A DNA stretch of 64,000 nt from Limosilactobacillus rudii. GTDB lineage: Bacteria; Bacillota; Bacilli; Lactobacillales; Lactobacillaceae. Positions 1 to 8,044 of the stretch are shown piece after piece. Position numbers and translations under genes: made by a program. The stretch's first letter is position 1; every line of letters begins with the position of its first letter. The stretch lies in assembly GCF_014145455.1 (NCBI RefSeq), contig NZ_JACIVB010000062.1, positions 62,001-126,000 on the forward strand, written 5' to 3'. Under the pieces are notes generated by a model, which had not been told where the DNA came from, did not search any database, and worked only from the letters and a program-made list of their open reading frames with translations.

Positions 1-1715
1 TGAATCAATTGACGGATGAAGTAAGTTTTTATCTCGAAATGCCAGAAGCAAATTATCATACTTCACCTTTTGCTGGATTTGTCGTCGGTAAGGATGGCCA
101 CTGGTTTACTAGCCGCAATATGGATCTGCTTAAGGAACTTCCATTGAAAAATCTTTTGACTAGCTCGAAGATCAAAAAGAACGTTTTTAATGCTAAGGCT
201 CAGATTGTTGGCCTCCATCGGTTAGGGATTGATTTAGAAAATATCAATTTTGACCTTTTACTTGCTTCATATCTCCTTAATACTAACGATAATAGTAACG
301 ATCTTGGGCAAGTTGCTCACGAACATGACTATTATGATGTTCAAACGGATGAAGAAGTTTATGGCAAAGGAGTAAAGCGGGCAGTACCAGATGACGATGA
401 TGTATTCTTTAGTCATCTGGCTAATAAAGCTCGGGCTATTGAAAATTTACGTAAAGACCTGTTTAAAAAACTTGATGAAAATGAGCAAACACCACTTTAC
501 ACAAATATTGAACTTCCATTAACTCGGGTTCTAGCAAAGATGGAGATTGCAGGAATTCGTGTTGATGCGCAAACACTCAAAGATATGGGGAGTAAACTTA
601 CTGAGCGGTTAGCAGAAATTGAAAATCAAATTTATCAAGAAGCTGGTGAAGAATTTAACATTAATTCAACAAAACAGCTTGGTCATATTCTTTTTGAAAA
701 ACTCAAGTTGCCAGTTATTAAAAAGACTAAAACAGGTTACTCAACAGCGGTAGATGTCTTAGAAAAGTTAGCAGATAAATCGCCAATTGTTGAGCAAATT
801 CTAGAATATCGTCAAATAGCAAAACTTCAGTCAACCTATATTACCGGTTTATTAAAAGTGATTCATTCTAGTGACCAGAAAATCCACACTCGTTATCTCC
901 AGACTTTGACGCAAACAGGTCGCTTGTCATCAGTGGATCCGAATTTGCAAAATATTCCGGTTCGTTTACCAGAAGGACGGTTGATTCGAAAGGCATTTGT
1001 ACCAAGTCATGAAGGATGGCAAATCTTTTCGTCTGACTACTCCCAAGTTGAGTTACGAGTTCTTGCACACATTACCGGTGATAAGAATCTTCAAGAAGAC
1101 TTTAAAAATGGTGAGGATATTCATGCTAGTACTGCTCGGCGGATTTTTCATTTAGATCCAGATGCTGAAATTGACCGTAATATGCGGCGACGAGCAAAGG
1201 CCGTTAATTTTGGAATTGTTTATGGAATCAGTGACTACGGCCTTGCACAACGGATTCACGTGAGCCGGGCAGAGGCACACGAATTTATTCAAAATTACTT
1301 CCATGAATTTCCGGGGGTAAAAAAATATATCAACGATACAATTGAATTTGCGAGAAAGAATGGATATGTTGAAACGATTACTCATCGTCGTCGTTACTTA
1401 CCAGATATTCATGCAAAGAGTTTTAGCAAACGATCATTTGCGGAAAGAACAGCGATGAATACGCCAATTCAGGGTAGTGCGGCTGATATTATTAAGATTG
1501 CAATGATTCACATGCAAGACGAACTAGAAAAGCGGCATTTAAAGACAAAAATGCTCTTGCAGATTCATGATGAATTAGTTTTTGAAGCACCCAAAGAAGA
1601 AATACCTGTATTATCTACATTAGTTCCTAAGGTAATGGACTCAGCAGTTAAACTTGATGTGCCGTTGAAGGTAGAGAGTAAGTATGGTGATACATGGTAT
1701 GACCTAAAGAAGTAG
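1..1715 (+). CDS. polA: DNA polymerase I, C-terminal part (cut by window edge)
   Basis: The open frame runs in from the left edge (first full codon at base 3), so about 571 residues are visible and the N-terminal 5' nuclease domain is outside. The polymerase domain is intact: motif A (DYSQVELR, near 1036-1060), motif B (RRRAKAVNFGIVYG, near 1183-1230) and motif C (QIHDELVFE, near 1560-1586). The 3'-5' exonuclease fold is present but its acidic residues are gone: the first motif reads FYLEMPE instead of a DxE, and the later aspartates are replaced. It is therefore expected to lack proofreading, like the Bacillus-type enzyme. It fills repair gaps and removes Okazaki primers. mutM follows 11 bases downstream, so it probably heads a repair operon. 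Confidence 0.97.
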   Translation, partial: NQLTDEVSFYLEMPEANYHTSPFAGFVVGKDGHWFTSRNMDLLKELPLKNLLTSSKIKKNVFNAKAQIVGLHRLGIDLENINFDLLLASYLLNTNDNSNDLGQVAHEHDYYDVQTDEEVYGKGVKRAVPDDDDVFFSHLANKARAIENLRKDLFKKLDENEQTPLYTNIELPLTRVLAKMEIAGIRVDAQTLKDMGSKLTERLAEIENQIYQEAGEEFNINSTKQLGHILFEKLKLPVIKKTKTGYSTAVDVLEKLADKSPIVEQILEYRQIAKLQSTYITGLLKVIHSSDQKIHTRYLQTLTQTGRLSSVDPNLQNIPVRLPEGRLIRKAFVPSHEGWQIFSSDYSQVELRVLAHITGDKNLQEDFKNGEDIHASTARRIFHLDPDAEIDRNMRRRAKAVNFGIVYGISDYGLAQRIHVSRAEAHEFIQNYFHEFPGVKKYINDTIEFARKNGYVETITHRRRYLPDIHAKSFSKRSFAERTAMNTPIQGSAADIIKIAMIHMQDELEKRHLKTKMLLQIHDELVFEAPKEEIPVLSTLVPKVMDSAVKLDVPLKVESKYGDTWYDLKK

Positions 1716-1726
1716 GAGGTAGGCAA

Positions 1727-2557
1727 ATGCCAGAACTACCAGAAGTTGAAACCGTTCGGCGCGGCTTGATGAAAATTGCTGCTGGGCGAAAAATTAATGC
1801 CATTGATGTCTACTATGGTAAAACAATTACTAATGATATTGAGGAGTTTCGCCAAGCATTGATTGGACAAACAATTGAAAAAGTTGACCGACGCGGAAAG
1901 TATTTGCTGTTCCGTTTTACCAATAGTTTGACAATGGTTTCTCATTTACGAATGGAAGGAAAATATTATAACCAGTCCATTGGTAAGCCGATTGATAAGC
2001 ATACACACGTTGTCTTTGAGTTTACAGATGGTACTGAACTTTGCTACCAAGATACTCGTAAGTTTGGACGGATGACGTTAGTAAAAACAGGGCAAGAGAT
2101 GTTAGTAGGGGGACTAAAGACGATTGGTCCTGAACCGACTGCAAAAGAATTTACGATTGATTTTTTTAAGGATGAGTTAAGAAAAAGTCGTGGGAAGATT
2201 AAGCCCTTCTTACTCAATCAACGACATGTAGCAGGACTTGGTAACATCTATGTTGATGAAGTTTTATGGATGACCGGCATAAATCCTGAGCAACCGGCTA
2301 ATACCTTGACTGATGAAGAAATTATCGCCCTACGTAAGAACATTATTGATGAGTTGGCGACCGCAATAAAATATAAGGGAACAACGGTTCATAGTTTTAC
2401 GAATGCATTTGGGGATGCAGGGGCTTTTCAAGACCGCTTGAATGCATATGGACATGCGGGGAAAGAATGTCCGCGATGTGGAACAAAACTGGTCAAGATC
2501 AAAGTTGCCGAGCGTGGAACAACATTCTGCCCTCATTGTCAGCCATTAAGGGAATAA
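1727..2557 (+). CDS. mutM: Formamidopyrimidine-DNA glycosylase (Fpg)
   Basis: A 276-residue bifunctional glycosylase/AP lyase that removes 8-oxoguanine and other oxidised purines. The N-terminus begins MPELPEVET, giving the catalytic Pro2 and Glu3 after Met removal, and Lys58 in RRGKYLLF is the usual conserved lysine. The C-terminus has the four-cysteine zinc finger (CPRC and CPHC, about residues 249-271). An AGGAGG Shine-Dalgarno sits just before the ATG. It lies between polA and coaE, a common Firmicutes arrangement, with only two bases before coaE, so co-transcription is very likely. Confidence 0.97.
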   Translation: MPELPEVETVRRGLMKIAAGRKINAIDVYYGKTITNDIEEFRQALIGQTIEKVDRRGKYLLFRFTNSLTMVSHLRMEGKYYNQSIGKPIDKHTHVVFEFTDGTELCYQDTRKFGRMTLVKTGQEMLVGGLKTIGPEPTAKEFTIDFFKDELRKSRGKIKPFLLNQRHVAGLGNIYVDEVLWMTGINPEQPANTLTDEEIIALRKNIIDELATAIKYKGTTVHSFTNAFGDAGAFQDRLNAYGHAGKECPRCGTKLVKIKVAERGTTFCPHCQPLRE

Positions 2558-2559
2558 AT

Positions 2560-3159
2560 ATGACTAAGATAATTGGATTAACGGGTGGTATTGCAACCGG
2601 GAAGACAACAGTTAGCACAATATTAAGACAAGCTGGAATTCCTGTTATCGATGCAGACCAAGTTGCCCGTCGAGTTCAGATGCCTGCATCGGTAGGACTT
2701 GCACGGATTGTAAAGACGTTTGGATCGCGTGTTCTTTTGCCGAATGGGGAGTTAAATCGTCCTGCTTTAGCTCGGATCGTTTTTAATGATCAGCAAGCGC
2801 GGCAAAAGCTTAATGATATACTTCAACCATTGATATGGGATGAAATTTTTGCTCGGGTAACTGCCCTAAAAAAGCAAAAGATACCAGTAATTGTGCTTGA
2901 TGTCCCCCTTTTATTTGAACAACATTATGATAAAGAATGTGATCAAGTCATTGTTGTTTATACTTCGCCACAAATTCAGCTTAGAAGACTAATGACACGT
3001 GATCATTCATCAGAGAAAGCTGCTCAGGCGCGAATTGCTGCCCAGATGTCACTATCAGAAAAAGTTATGCGTGCCGATTACGTGATTAATAATAATAGTG
3101 ACCAAGTTGCCTTACAAAAACAAGTTGCTTCATTAATAAATCAGCTAAAAAATAAGTAA
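2560..3159 (+). CDS. coaE: Dephospho-CoA kinase
   Basis: A 199-residue enzyme for the last step of coenzyme A synthesis: ATP-dependent phosphorylation of the 3'-hydroxyl of dephospho-CoA. The P-loop GGIATGKT is at residues 9-16, followed by the IDADQVAR segment typical of the family. I start it at the ATG at 2560, two bases after the mutM stop. The frame stays open upstream, but that part overlaps mutM and adds residues foreign to the family. No gap or frameshift is visible. Confidence 0.95.
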   Translation: MTKIIGLTGGIATGKTTVSTILRQAGIPVIDADQVARRVQMPASVGLARIVKTFGSRVLLPNGELNRPALARIVFNDQQARQKLNDILQPLIWDEIFARVTALKKQKIPVIVLDVPLLFEQHYDKECDQVIVVYTSPQIQLRRLMTRDHSSEKAAQARIAAQMSLSEKVMRADYVINNNSDQVALQKQVASLINQLKNK

Positions 3160-3204
3160 AATATGATAAAATAAGGTACTTATACTAAAAAGGAGGGGGA
3201 CGCA

Positions 3205-3669
3205 TTGCGCTGTCCGCATTGTCACAAAAATGGATCACGGGTTGTTGATAGCCGCCCAAGTGAAGATGGCAGTTTTATTCGTCGTCGTCGTGAGTGTATT
3301 CATTGTGGCTTTCGCTTTACAACCTTTGAACGGTACGAGGAAACACCATTACTTGTAATAAAAAAGGACGGAACAAGACAGGAATTTAGTCGGCAAAAGA
3401 TTTTAAACGGGATTGTTAGATCTGCCGAAAAACGGCCTGTTAGTATGGAACGTTTAACAAAAATTACAGATAAGGTTGAAAAACAAGTTCGTAGCATTGG
3501 CGAAAGTGAAGTCTCAAGTCAGATTATTGGTAAGTTCGTGATGAATGAATTGAAAACTGTTGATGAAATTGCTTATATTCGTTTTGCAAGTGTTTATCGC
3601 CAATTCAAAGATGTTGATGCTTTTATGAACGAACTTGAATCGATGATGAAGTCGGAGCATAAAAAGTAA
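3205..3669 (+). CDS. nrdR: Transcriptional repressor NrdR
   Basis: A 154-residue repressor of ribonucleotide reductase genes. A zinc ribbon uses Cys3, Cys6, Cys31 and Cys34, and an ATP-cone domain that senses (d)ATP covers about residues 46-136. The start is a TTG at 3205, preceded by AAGGAGGGGG, and gives the conserved MRCPHC N-terminus. dnaB starts 17 bases after the stop, so dNTP control is linked to helicase loading, an arrangement common in Firmicutes. No reductase gene lies in this window, so its targets are elsewhere. Confidence 0.96.
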   Translation: MRCPHCHKNGSRVVDSRPSEDGSFIRRRRECIHCGFRFTTFERYEETPLLVIKKDGTRQEFSRQKILNGIVRSAEKRPVSMERLTKITDKVEKQVRSIGESEVSSQIIGKFVMNELKTVDEIAYIRFASVYRQFKDVDAFMNELESMMKSEHKK

Positions 3670-3686
3670 TTAGGGGAGGCAGTAAA

Positions 3687-5057
3687 ATGACGGCAACAAC
3701 CTTTGATCCACAAGCGGGATATATTGTTACCGCTAGTTCATCGTTTGTTGAGTTTAATGATCAGGTATTTACATCATTTTACCAGCCAGTCCTTGGACCT
3801 GTTGCGTTTAGCTTATTTTATGCTTTAAAAGCACAATTACGACCACGACCAACACTTGCCGATCGTGCGATGCAAAGCAACTTATTGGCTCAGCTTAATG
3901 CTGGTAACGGACAGGTTATAGAGGCGTTGCATCGATTAGAAGCTGTTGGGTTAATACAAACTTATTTTCAGCATGACGAGGTTGGAGATGTTTATGTTTA
4001 TGAATTACAAACGCCCCTTTCACCGGAGAAGTTTATTGCTGATAACTTACTAAGTATTCTTTTACTTGAAGAAATTGGTGAAGAGGCGTTCGAACGGTTG
4101 GTTGATCAGAGCCGCCAATATAGGTTAGCATCTACTGATACTTCGTTAACAAACATAAGCCACCATTTTTTTGATGAATTTCATATTAATTCGCAATCCA
4201 TTACATCAACTCCACAATCTATTGTGAATGCTCGTAATCAAGCTCCAGTTGAAAAGCAACCGTCATTGACTGCTGGTATGGCTACTGATTTTGATTGGTC
4301 AACATTACTTCATTTGCTTGCTAACCAGCCAGTTGTTAGTGCTGACTTAGAACATAATCGTGAATTAATTCTCATTGAACACCAGCTATATGGGATTGAT
4401 GAACCAACAATGAAAAAATTAGTTTTACGTTCGATTAGTCTTAAAGATAATCACTTTGATCCCCAAAAGTTTAAGCGGATTGTTGCTTCAACGTATAATG
4501 TAGTCTACACTCGGCCGGCAAAAGTAGCTGAGAAAGAAAGCTCACCAATTGATAAAGATAATGATCAATTGACGAGTAGGGACCGCCAACTTTTAATTAC
4601 GGCTAAGGATTATTCGCCGATAGAGTTTCTTCAAGATTTAAAGGCGCAAACTGGTGGCTATGTGACATCAGGAGAGCGACATATTTTGACTCGCTTAATT
4701 GAAGAAGATAAACTTCAACGGGATGCTATTAATATTTTGACGTGGTATGTCATTGGTGACCGTGGTAATTCAACCTTAAGTGCTAACTTTGTTGATGCTA
4801 TTGCAAATAATTGGCTTCGAAATGGAGTAGTAACAGGGGATCAAGCTTTAATTCAATTAAAAACTTTTAATAAACAATCACAAGAAAAGAAAACGCAGCC
4901 CCTAAAGAAAAAAGGCGGACGTAAAACTATTAATGAACCGATGCCGGAATGGAGTAAGAAAAAAGAAAGCGAGCTAATGAAAAAAGCTTCTTCACAAGAA
5001 ATTGCTAAGCTCCGTGAACGGATTGCCAATCGTAAGAAAAATAAAAGGAGGCGATAG
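3687..5057 (+). CDS. dnaB: Replication initiation / membrane attachment protein DnaB
   Basis: A 456-residue Firmicutes DnaB (not the DnaB helicase of Proteobacteria). It works with DnaD and DnaI to load the replicative helicase at oriC and at restart sites. The N-terminal part resembles the winged-helix DnaB/DnaD N domain. About residues 305-390 form the DnaD-like C domain, ending in a YxxxIxxxW-type motif (here FVDAIANNW). The C-terminal 60 residues are very basic (KKKGGRK, RKKNKRRR), which fits DNA binding. dnaI begins two bases after the stop. Confidence 0.93.
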   Translation: MTATTFDPQAGYIVTASSSFVEFNDQVFTSFYQPVLGPVAFSLFYALKAQLRPRPTLADRAMQSNLLAQLNAGNGQVIEALHRLEAVGLIQTYFQHDEVGDVYVYELQTPLSPEKFIADNLLSILLLEEIGEEAFERLVDQSRQYRLASTDTSLTNISHHFFDEFHINSQSITSTPQSIVNARNQAPVEKQPSLTAGMATDFDWSTLLHLLANQPVVSADLEHNRELILIEHQLYGIDEPTMKKLVLRSISLKDNHFDPQKFKRIVASTYNVVYTRPAKVAEKESSPIDKDNDQLTSRDRQLLITAKDYSPIEFLQDLKAQTGGYVTSGERHILTRLIEEDKLQRDAINILTWYVIGDRGNSTLSANFVDAIANNWLRNGVVTGDQALIQLKTFNKQSQEKKTQPLKKKGGRKTINEPMPEWSKKKESELMKKASSQEIAKLRERIANRKKNKRRR

Positions 5058-5059
5058 CG

Positions 5060-6001
5060 ATGCAATCACTTAATAAAACTTTGCAAGAATTAATGCGTGG
5101 TCAGAATATTGTTGGTAATATTCAACAGACAATGAAACAAGTCTATGCGGACGAAGATGTTCAGGCATTTTTAAATCGTAATCGTGATCGTCTTAGTAAA
5201 GAAGCGATAAGAAGAGGAGAATCAAAACTTTATGAATTTTTCCACGAAAAGCAATTGATTAAAAAGGGGGTACCTACTGTTGCCCCTGGTTACTCTCCTC
5301 AATTAATAATCAGTGCTGGTCAGGTTGATGTTACATATGTTCCAACCAAGCAGTTAATTGAACAACAGCGGCAACGGCACATTAAACGACTAGTTAGTTC
5401 AATCAATATGCCAAAGTTTATTAAAAACGCATCGTATGATGATTACTACTTAAATGAAGATATGCAGACAGATACACGAATGAGAGCAATGCAGGCAGCA
5501 ATGGACTTTACTGAAAATTATACTAAAAATAATTTTCAGCCTGGATTATATCTTTATGGTAAATTCGGCGTAGGTAAAACTTACTTGCTCGGTGCGATTG
5601 CTAATGAATTAGCAAAGACAAAAGAGATTGCAACGACAATGGTTCACTTTCCTAGCTTTGCTGTTGAAATGCGTAATTCAATTAAGCAAAATAATACAGG
5701 CCAAAAATTAGATGCAATTAAACGAGCACCGGTGTTAATGCTTGATGATATTGGAGCCGGTGCAATGACAACTTGGGTACGTGATGATATTCTTGGTGTT
5801 ATTCTTGAATATCGAATGCAAGAAGAGTTGCCGACATTCTTTAGTTCAAATTTTTCAATGACCGAATTACAGAATAATCATCTTGCAATAAACACTCAGG
5901 GAGATAATGAGCCCCTTAAAGCAGAGAGGATAATGGAACGAATTAAGTTTTTATCACGAGAAGTCGAAATGGAAGGAAAAAATTTACGTGATAAGGGATA
6001 A
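5060..6001 (+). CDS. dnaI: Primosomal protein DnaI (helicase loader)
   Basis: A 313-residue AAA+ ATPase that delivers the replicative helicase onto DNA with DnaB and DnaD. An N-terminal helicase-binding region (about 1-130) precedes the ATPase. Walker A is GKFGVGKT near residues 167-174 and Walker B is LMLDDIGA near 226-233. It starts two bases after dnaB with GGAGGCGATAGCG as Shine-Dalgarno region, so it is translationally coupled. In many Firmicutes thrS follows; here the next gene is infC. Confidence 0.95.
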   Translation: MQSLNKTLQELMRGQNIVGNIQQTMKQVYADEDVQAFLNRNRDRLSKEAIRRGESKLYEFFHEKQLIKKGVPTVAPGYSPQLIISAGQVDVTYVPTKQLIEQQRQRHIKRLVSSINMPKFIKNASYDDYYLNEDMQTDTRMRAMQAAMDFTENYTKNNFQPGLYLYGKFGVGKTYLLGAIANELAKTKEIATTMVHFPSFAVEMRNSIKQNNTGQKLDAIKRAPVLMLDDIGAGAMTTWVRDDILGVILEYRMQEELPTFFSSNFSMTELQNNHLAINTQGDNEPLKAERIMERIKFLSREVEMEGKNLRDKG

Positions 6002-6049
6002 AATTCTTGACATTGATTTAGTTATTTAGTAAGCTAATAAACGTTGAAA

Positions 6050-6181
6050 GAAAAAGCAGAAGCACCCGCTTCTCGCCTAGGTGGTGTCGATCGCCGGGCT
6101 GACGAGATAAATGATGATTAAAGCTATTACTATTTATAGTCATTATTATGAAGCGGGGTACAGATGTGCCTCGCTTTTTTG
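6050..6181 (+). promoter_or_regulatory. infC operon leader with attenuator (probable L20-type leader)
   Basis: The untranslated region before infC can fold in mutually exclusive ways. AGAAGC (6058-6063) pairs with GCTTCT (6068-6073). Alternatively CCCGCTTC (6065-6072) pairs with GAAGCGGG (6150-6157), which would disrupt the terminator stem 6152-6161/6166-6175 followed by six T. In Bacillus this operon is autoregulated by L20 through leader attenuation. The same logic is inferred here from position and structure. Confidence 0.7.
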
Positions 6182-6218
6182 CTTGATCTTTCGCTAAAAA
6201 AATTGGAGGTGCGTTGCC

Positions 6219-6743
6219 ATAGCACAAGATATGATTGTCAATAACGGTATTCGTGCACGTGAAGTGCGATTAATCGGTCAAAGTGGTGAACAATTAGGCA
6301 TTAAGTCTAAGCGGGAAGCACTACAATTAGCTGAAGAGGCTAACCTTGACCTAGTATTAGTTGCACCTAAGGCACGCCCAGCTGTTGCCCGCATTATGGA
6401 TTACGGGAAGTACCGTTTCGAGATGCAAAAGAAAGAGCGTGAAGCTCGTAAGAAGCAAAAGACGATAACGGTTAAGGAAATTCGCCTTAGTCCATCAATT
6501 GATACAAATGACTTTAATGTAAAGTTAAAGCGTGTTCGTAAATTTATTGAGAAGGGTGACAAGGTACGGATTTCGTTACGTTTCCGTGGTCGTGCTATCA
6601 CACATAAGGATATCGGTCGTGACATGATTGAACGAATGGCTGAAGAAACATCAGACATTGCCACTGTTGTCCAACGTCCGAAGATGGAAGGGCGGAGTAT
6701 TTTCTTAACTCTTGCTCCAGCTGCTGATAAAGCAAAAAATTAA
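6219..6743 (+). CDS. infC: Translation initiation factor IF-3 (probable ATA start)
   Basis: IF-3 binds the 30S subunit, prevents premature 50S joining and rejects non-cognate start codons. The start is best placed at ATA 6219: GGAGGT (6205-6210) lies nine bases upstream and the product begins (M)AQDMIVNNG. The first in-frame ATG, at 6231, has no ribosome-binding site at a workable distance. That gives 174 residues with both IF-3 domains (N domain to about residue 75, linker, C domain). Rare infC starts (ATT, ATA, ATC) are known to let IF-3 repress its own translation. rpmI follows after 22 bases. Confidence 0.95.
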   Translation: MAQDMIVNNGIRAREVRLIGQSGEQLGIKSKREALQLAEEANLDLVLVAPKARPAVARIMDYGKYRFEMQKKEREARKKQKTITVKEIRLSPSIDTNDFNVKLKRVRKFIEKGDKVRISLRFRGRAITHKDIGRDMIERMAEETSDIATVVQRPKMEGRSIFLTLAPAADKAKN

Positions 6744-6765
6744 TTTAAGAAGGTAGGAATTAGTT

Positions 6766-6963
6766 ATGCCAAAGATGAAGAGTAACCGTGCTGCCGCAAA
6801 GCGTTTTAAGCGTACAGCTAATGGTGGTTTCAAGAGTGGTAACTCATTTACCAGTCACCGTTTCCACGGTAAGACTAAGAAGCAACGTCGTCAATTACGT
6901 GGTTTGAGCATGATGGACAAGACCAACGTAAAGCGTTACAAGAAGTTATTACCATTTAAGTAA
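6766..6963 (+). CDS. rpmI: Ribosomal protein bL35
   Basis: A 65-residue, highly basic 50S protein beginning MPKMKSNRAAAKRFKRT, the characteristic L35 N-terminus. It has a good AAGGTAGGAA ribosome-binding region. It sits between infC and rplT in the conserved infC-rpmI-rplT operon and should share the leader attenuator at about 6050-6181. Length matches the family. Confidence 0.98.
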   Translation: MPKMKSNRAAAKRFKRTANGGFKSGNSFTSHRFHGKTKKQRRQLRGLSMMDKTNVKRYKKLLPFK

Positions 6964-7007
6964 ACTTCAAAAAAATAACTATTTAAGATACGTAGGAGGA
7001 TTTCAAC

Positions 7008-7361
7008 ATGCGAGTTAAAGGTGGAACTGTTACGCGTGCACGTCGCAAGCGCATTATGAAGTTAGCAAAGGGTTACCGTGGTTCAAAGCACCGTCTTTTT
7101 AAGACAGCTAAGGACCAAGTAATGAAGAGTTATACTTACGCTTTCCGTGATCGTAAGGTCAACAAGCGTAAGTTCCGTGAACTTTGGATTGCACGGATTA
7201 ACGCTGCTGCACGTATGAACGACATTAGTTACAGTAAGTTAATGCATGGCTTAAAGCTTGCAAATATCGACATCAACCGGAAGATGTTAGCTGACTTAGC
7301 TGTTAACGATGCAGATGCATTTAAGGCTCTTGTTGACGAAGCTAAAAAAGCTCTTAACTAA
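7008..7361 (+). CDS. rplT: Ribosomal protein bL20
   Basis: A 117-residue 23S rRNA-binding protein needed for early 50S assembly, and in Bacillus the repressor of its own operon. It begins [20 protein letters not shown], and the basic N-terminal tail plus globular C domain are complete. GTAGGAGG precedes the ATG at 7008. A strong terminator follows at 7378-7418, closing the operon. Confidence 0.98.
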   Translation: MRVKGGTVTRARRKRIMKLAKGYRGSKHRLFKTAKDQVMKSYTYAFRDRKVNKRKFRELWIARINAAARMNDISYSKLMHGLKLANIDINRKMLADLAVNDADAFKALVDEAKKALN

Positions 7362-7377
7362 GCCTAAATATTTTATT

Positions 7378-7418
7378 GACCGCTTATAGTGCGTATGCAT
7401 GATGAGTGGTCTTTTTTT
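7378..7418 (+). terminator. Terminator after rplT
   Basis: GACCGCTTAT (7378-7387) pairs with ATGAGTGGTC (7402-7411) using two G-U pairs, followed by seven T. Confidence 0.9.
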
Positions 7419-7420
7419 AG

Positions 7421-7450
7421 TTGCGTTCCTGTTAAGACACAGGATATAAT
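7421..7450 (+). promoter_or_regulatory. Promoter of the yqeG operon
   Basis: TTGCGT (7421-7426), an 18-base spacer and a perfect TATAAT (7445-7450). The spacer holds a small inverted repeat, CCTGT..ACAGG. It lies just after the rplT terminator and 64 bases before yqeG. Confidence 0.75.
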
Positions 7451-7513
7451 TAAACATTAGAACATATAATCGACAGTTGTTGATTATAATAAAAATCTTA
7501 ATGAGGTGCAGCT

Positions 7514-8044
7514 TTGCTAGAGATATTTAAACCAACATGGATGGTCAATACAATATATGCAGTTTCACCTGCCCAATTAAAAGAGCGTGGGATTCGAGCT
7601 GTTTTTAGCGACCTTGATAATACGTTGATTGCTTGGAATAATCCTAATGGAACTCCAGAATTAAAGGAATGGATGAAGTCTTTACATGAGGCTAATATTC
7701 CGTTAATTGTTATTTCTAATAATAGCAAAGAACGTGTGGCTAAGGCAGTGGATAGTTTAGACCTGCCATTTGTCTCTCGTTCATTAAAGCCATTAAGCTT
7801 TGGAATTAATCGCGCACGAAAGAAGCTTAACTTAACTAAAAATGAAGTAGTAATGGTTGGCGACCAACTATTAACAGATGTTGCTGCGGCAAACCAGGCA
7901 GGCATTCGTAGTATTCTAGTACGTCCATTACTGAATACTGATAAATGGGATACACGAATTAACCGGTTCTTTGAACGACGGGTTTGGAAACAACTGTTAA
8001 AAAAATACCCAAATTTGAAATGGCAGGAGGATTTGAATGACTGA
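7514..8044 (+). CDS. yqeG: YqeG family HAD phosphatase
   Basis: A 176-residue HAD-IIIA phosphatase. The nucleophile motif is DLDNTL (Asp33, Asp35), and the C-terminal acid motif is GDQLLTDVAAANQAG (about residues 119-133). The start is TTG at 7514 with GAGGTG upstream. YqeG proteins are related to phosphatidylglycerophosphate phosphatases, but the bacterial substrate is not settled. The gene heads a conserved block with the ribosome-assembly GTPase yqeH, overlapping it by eight bases, so coupling is expected. Confidence 0.9.
   Translation: MLEIFKPTWMVNTIYAVSPAQLKERGIRAVFSDLDNTLIAWNNPNGTPELKEWMKSLHEANIPLIVISNNSKERVAKAVDSLDLPFVSRSLKPLSFGINRARKKLNLTKNEVVMVGDQLLTDVAAANQAGIRSILVRPLLNTDKWDTRINRFFERRVWKQLLKKYPNLKWQEDLND

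Noticed and set aside
1736-1945. Minus-strand open frame inside mutM
   Set aside because: Antisense shadow of a well-supported gene, with no ribosome-binding site and no recognisable product.
2467-2559. Longer N-terminus for coaE
   Set aside because: Overlaps mutM and adds residues before the conserved MTKIIGLTGG start.
4853-5065. Minus-strand frame at the dnaB end
   Set aside because: Antisense of the lysine-rich dnaB tail, hydrophobic only because of codon complement.
6001-6218. Deletion of thrS between dnaI and infC
   Set aside because: No remnant of thrS is visible, and the leader is intact. It is more likely normal gene order for this group.
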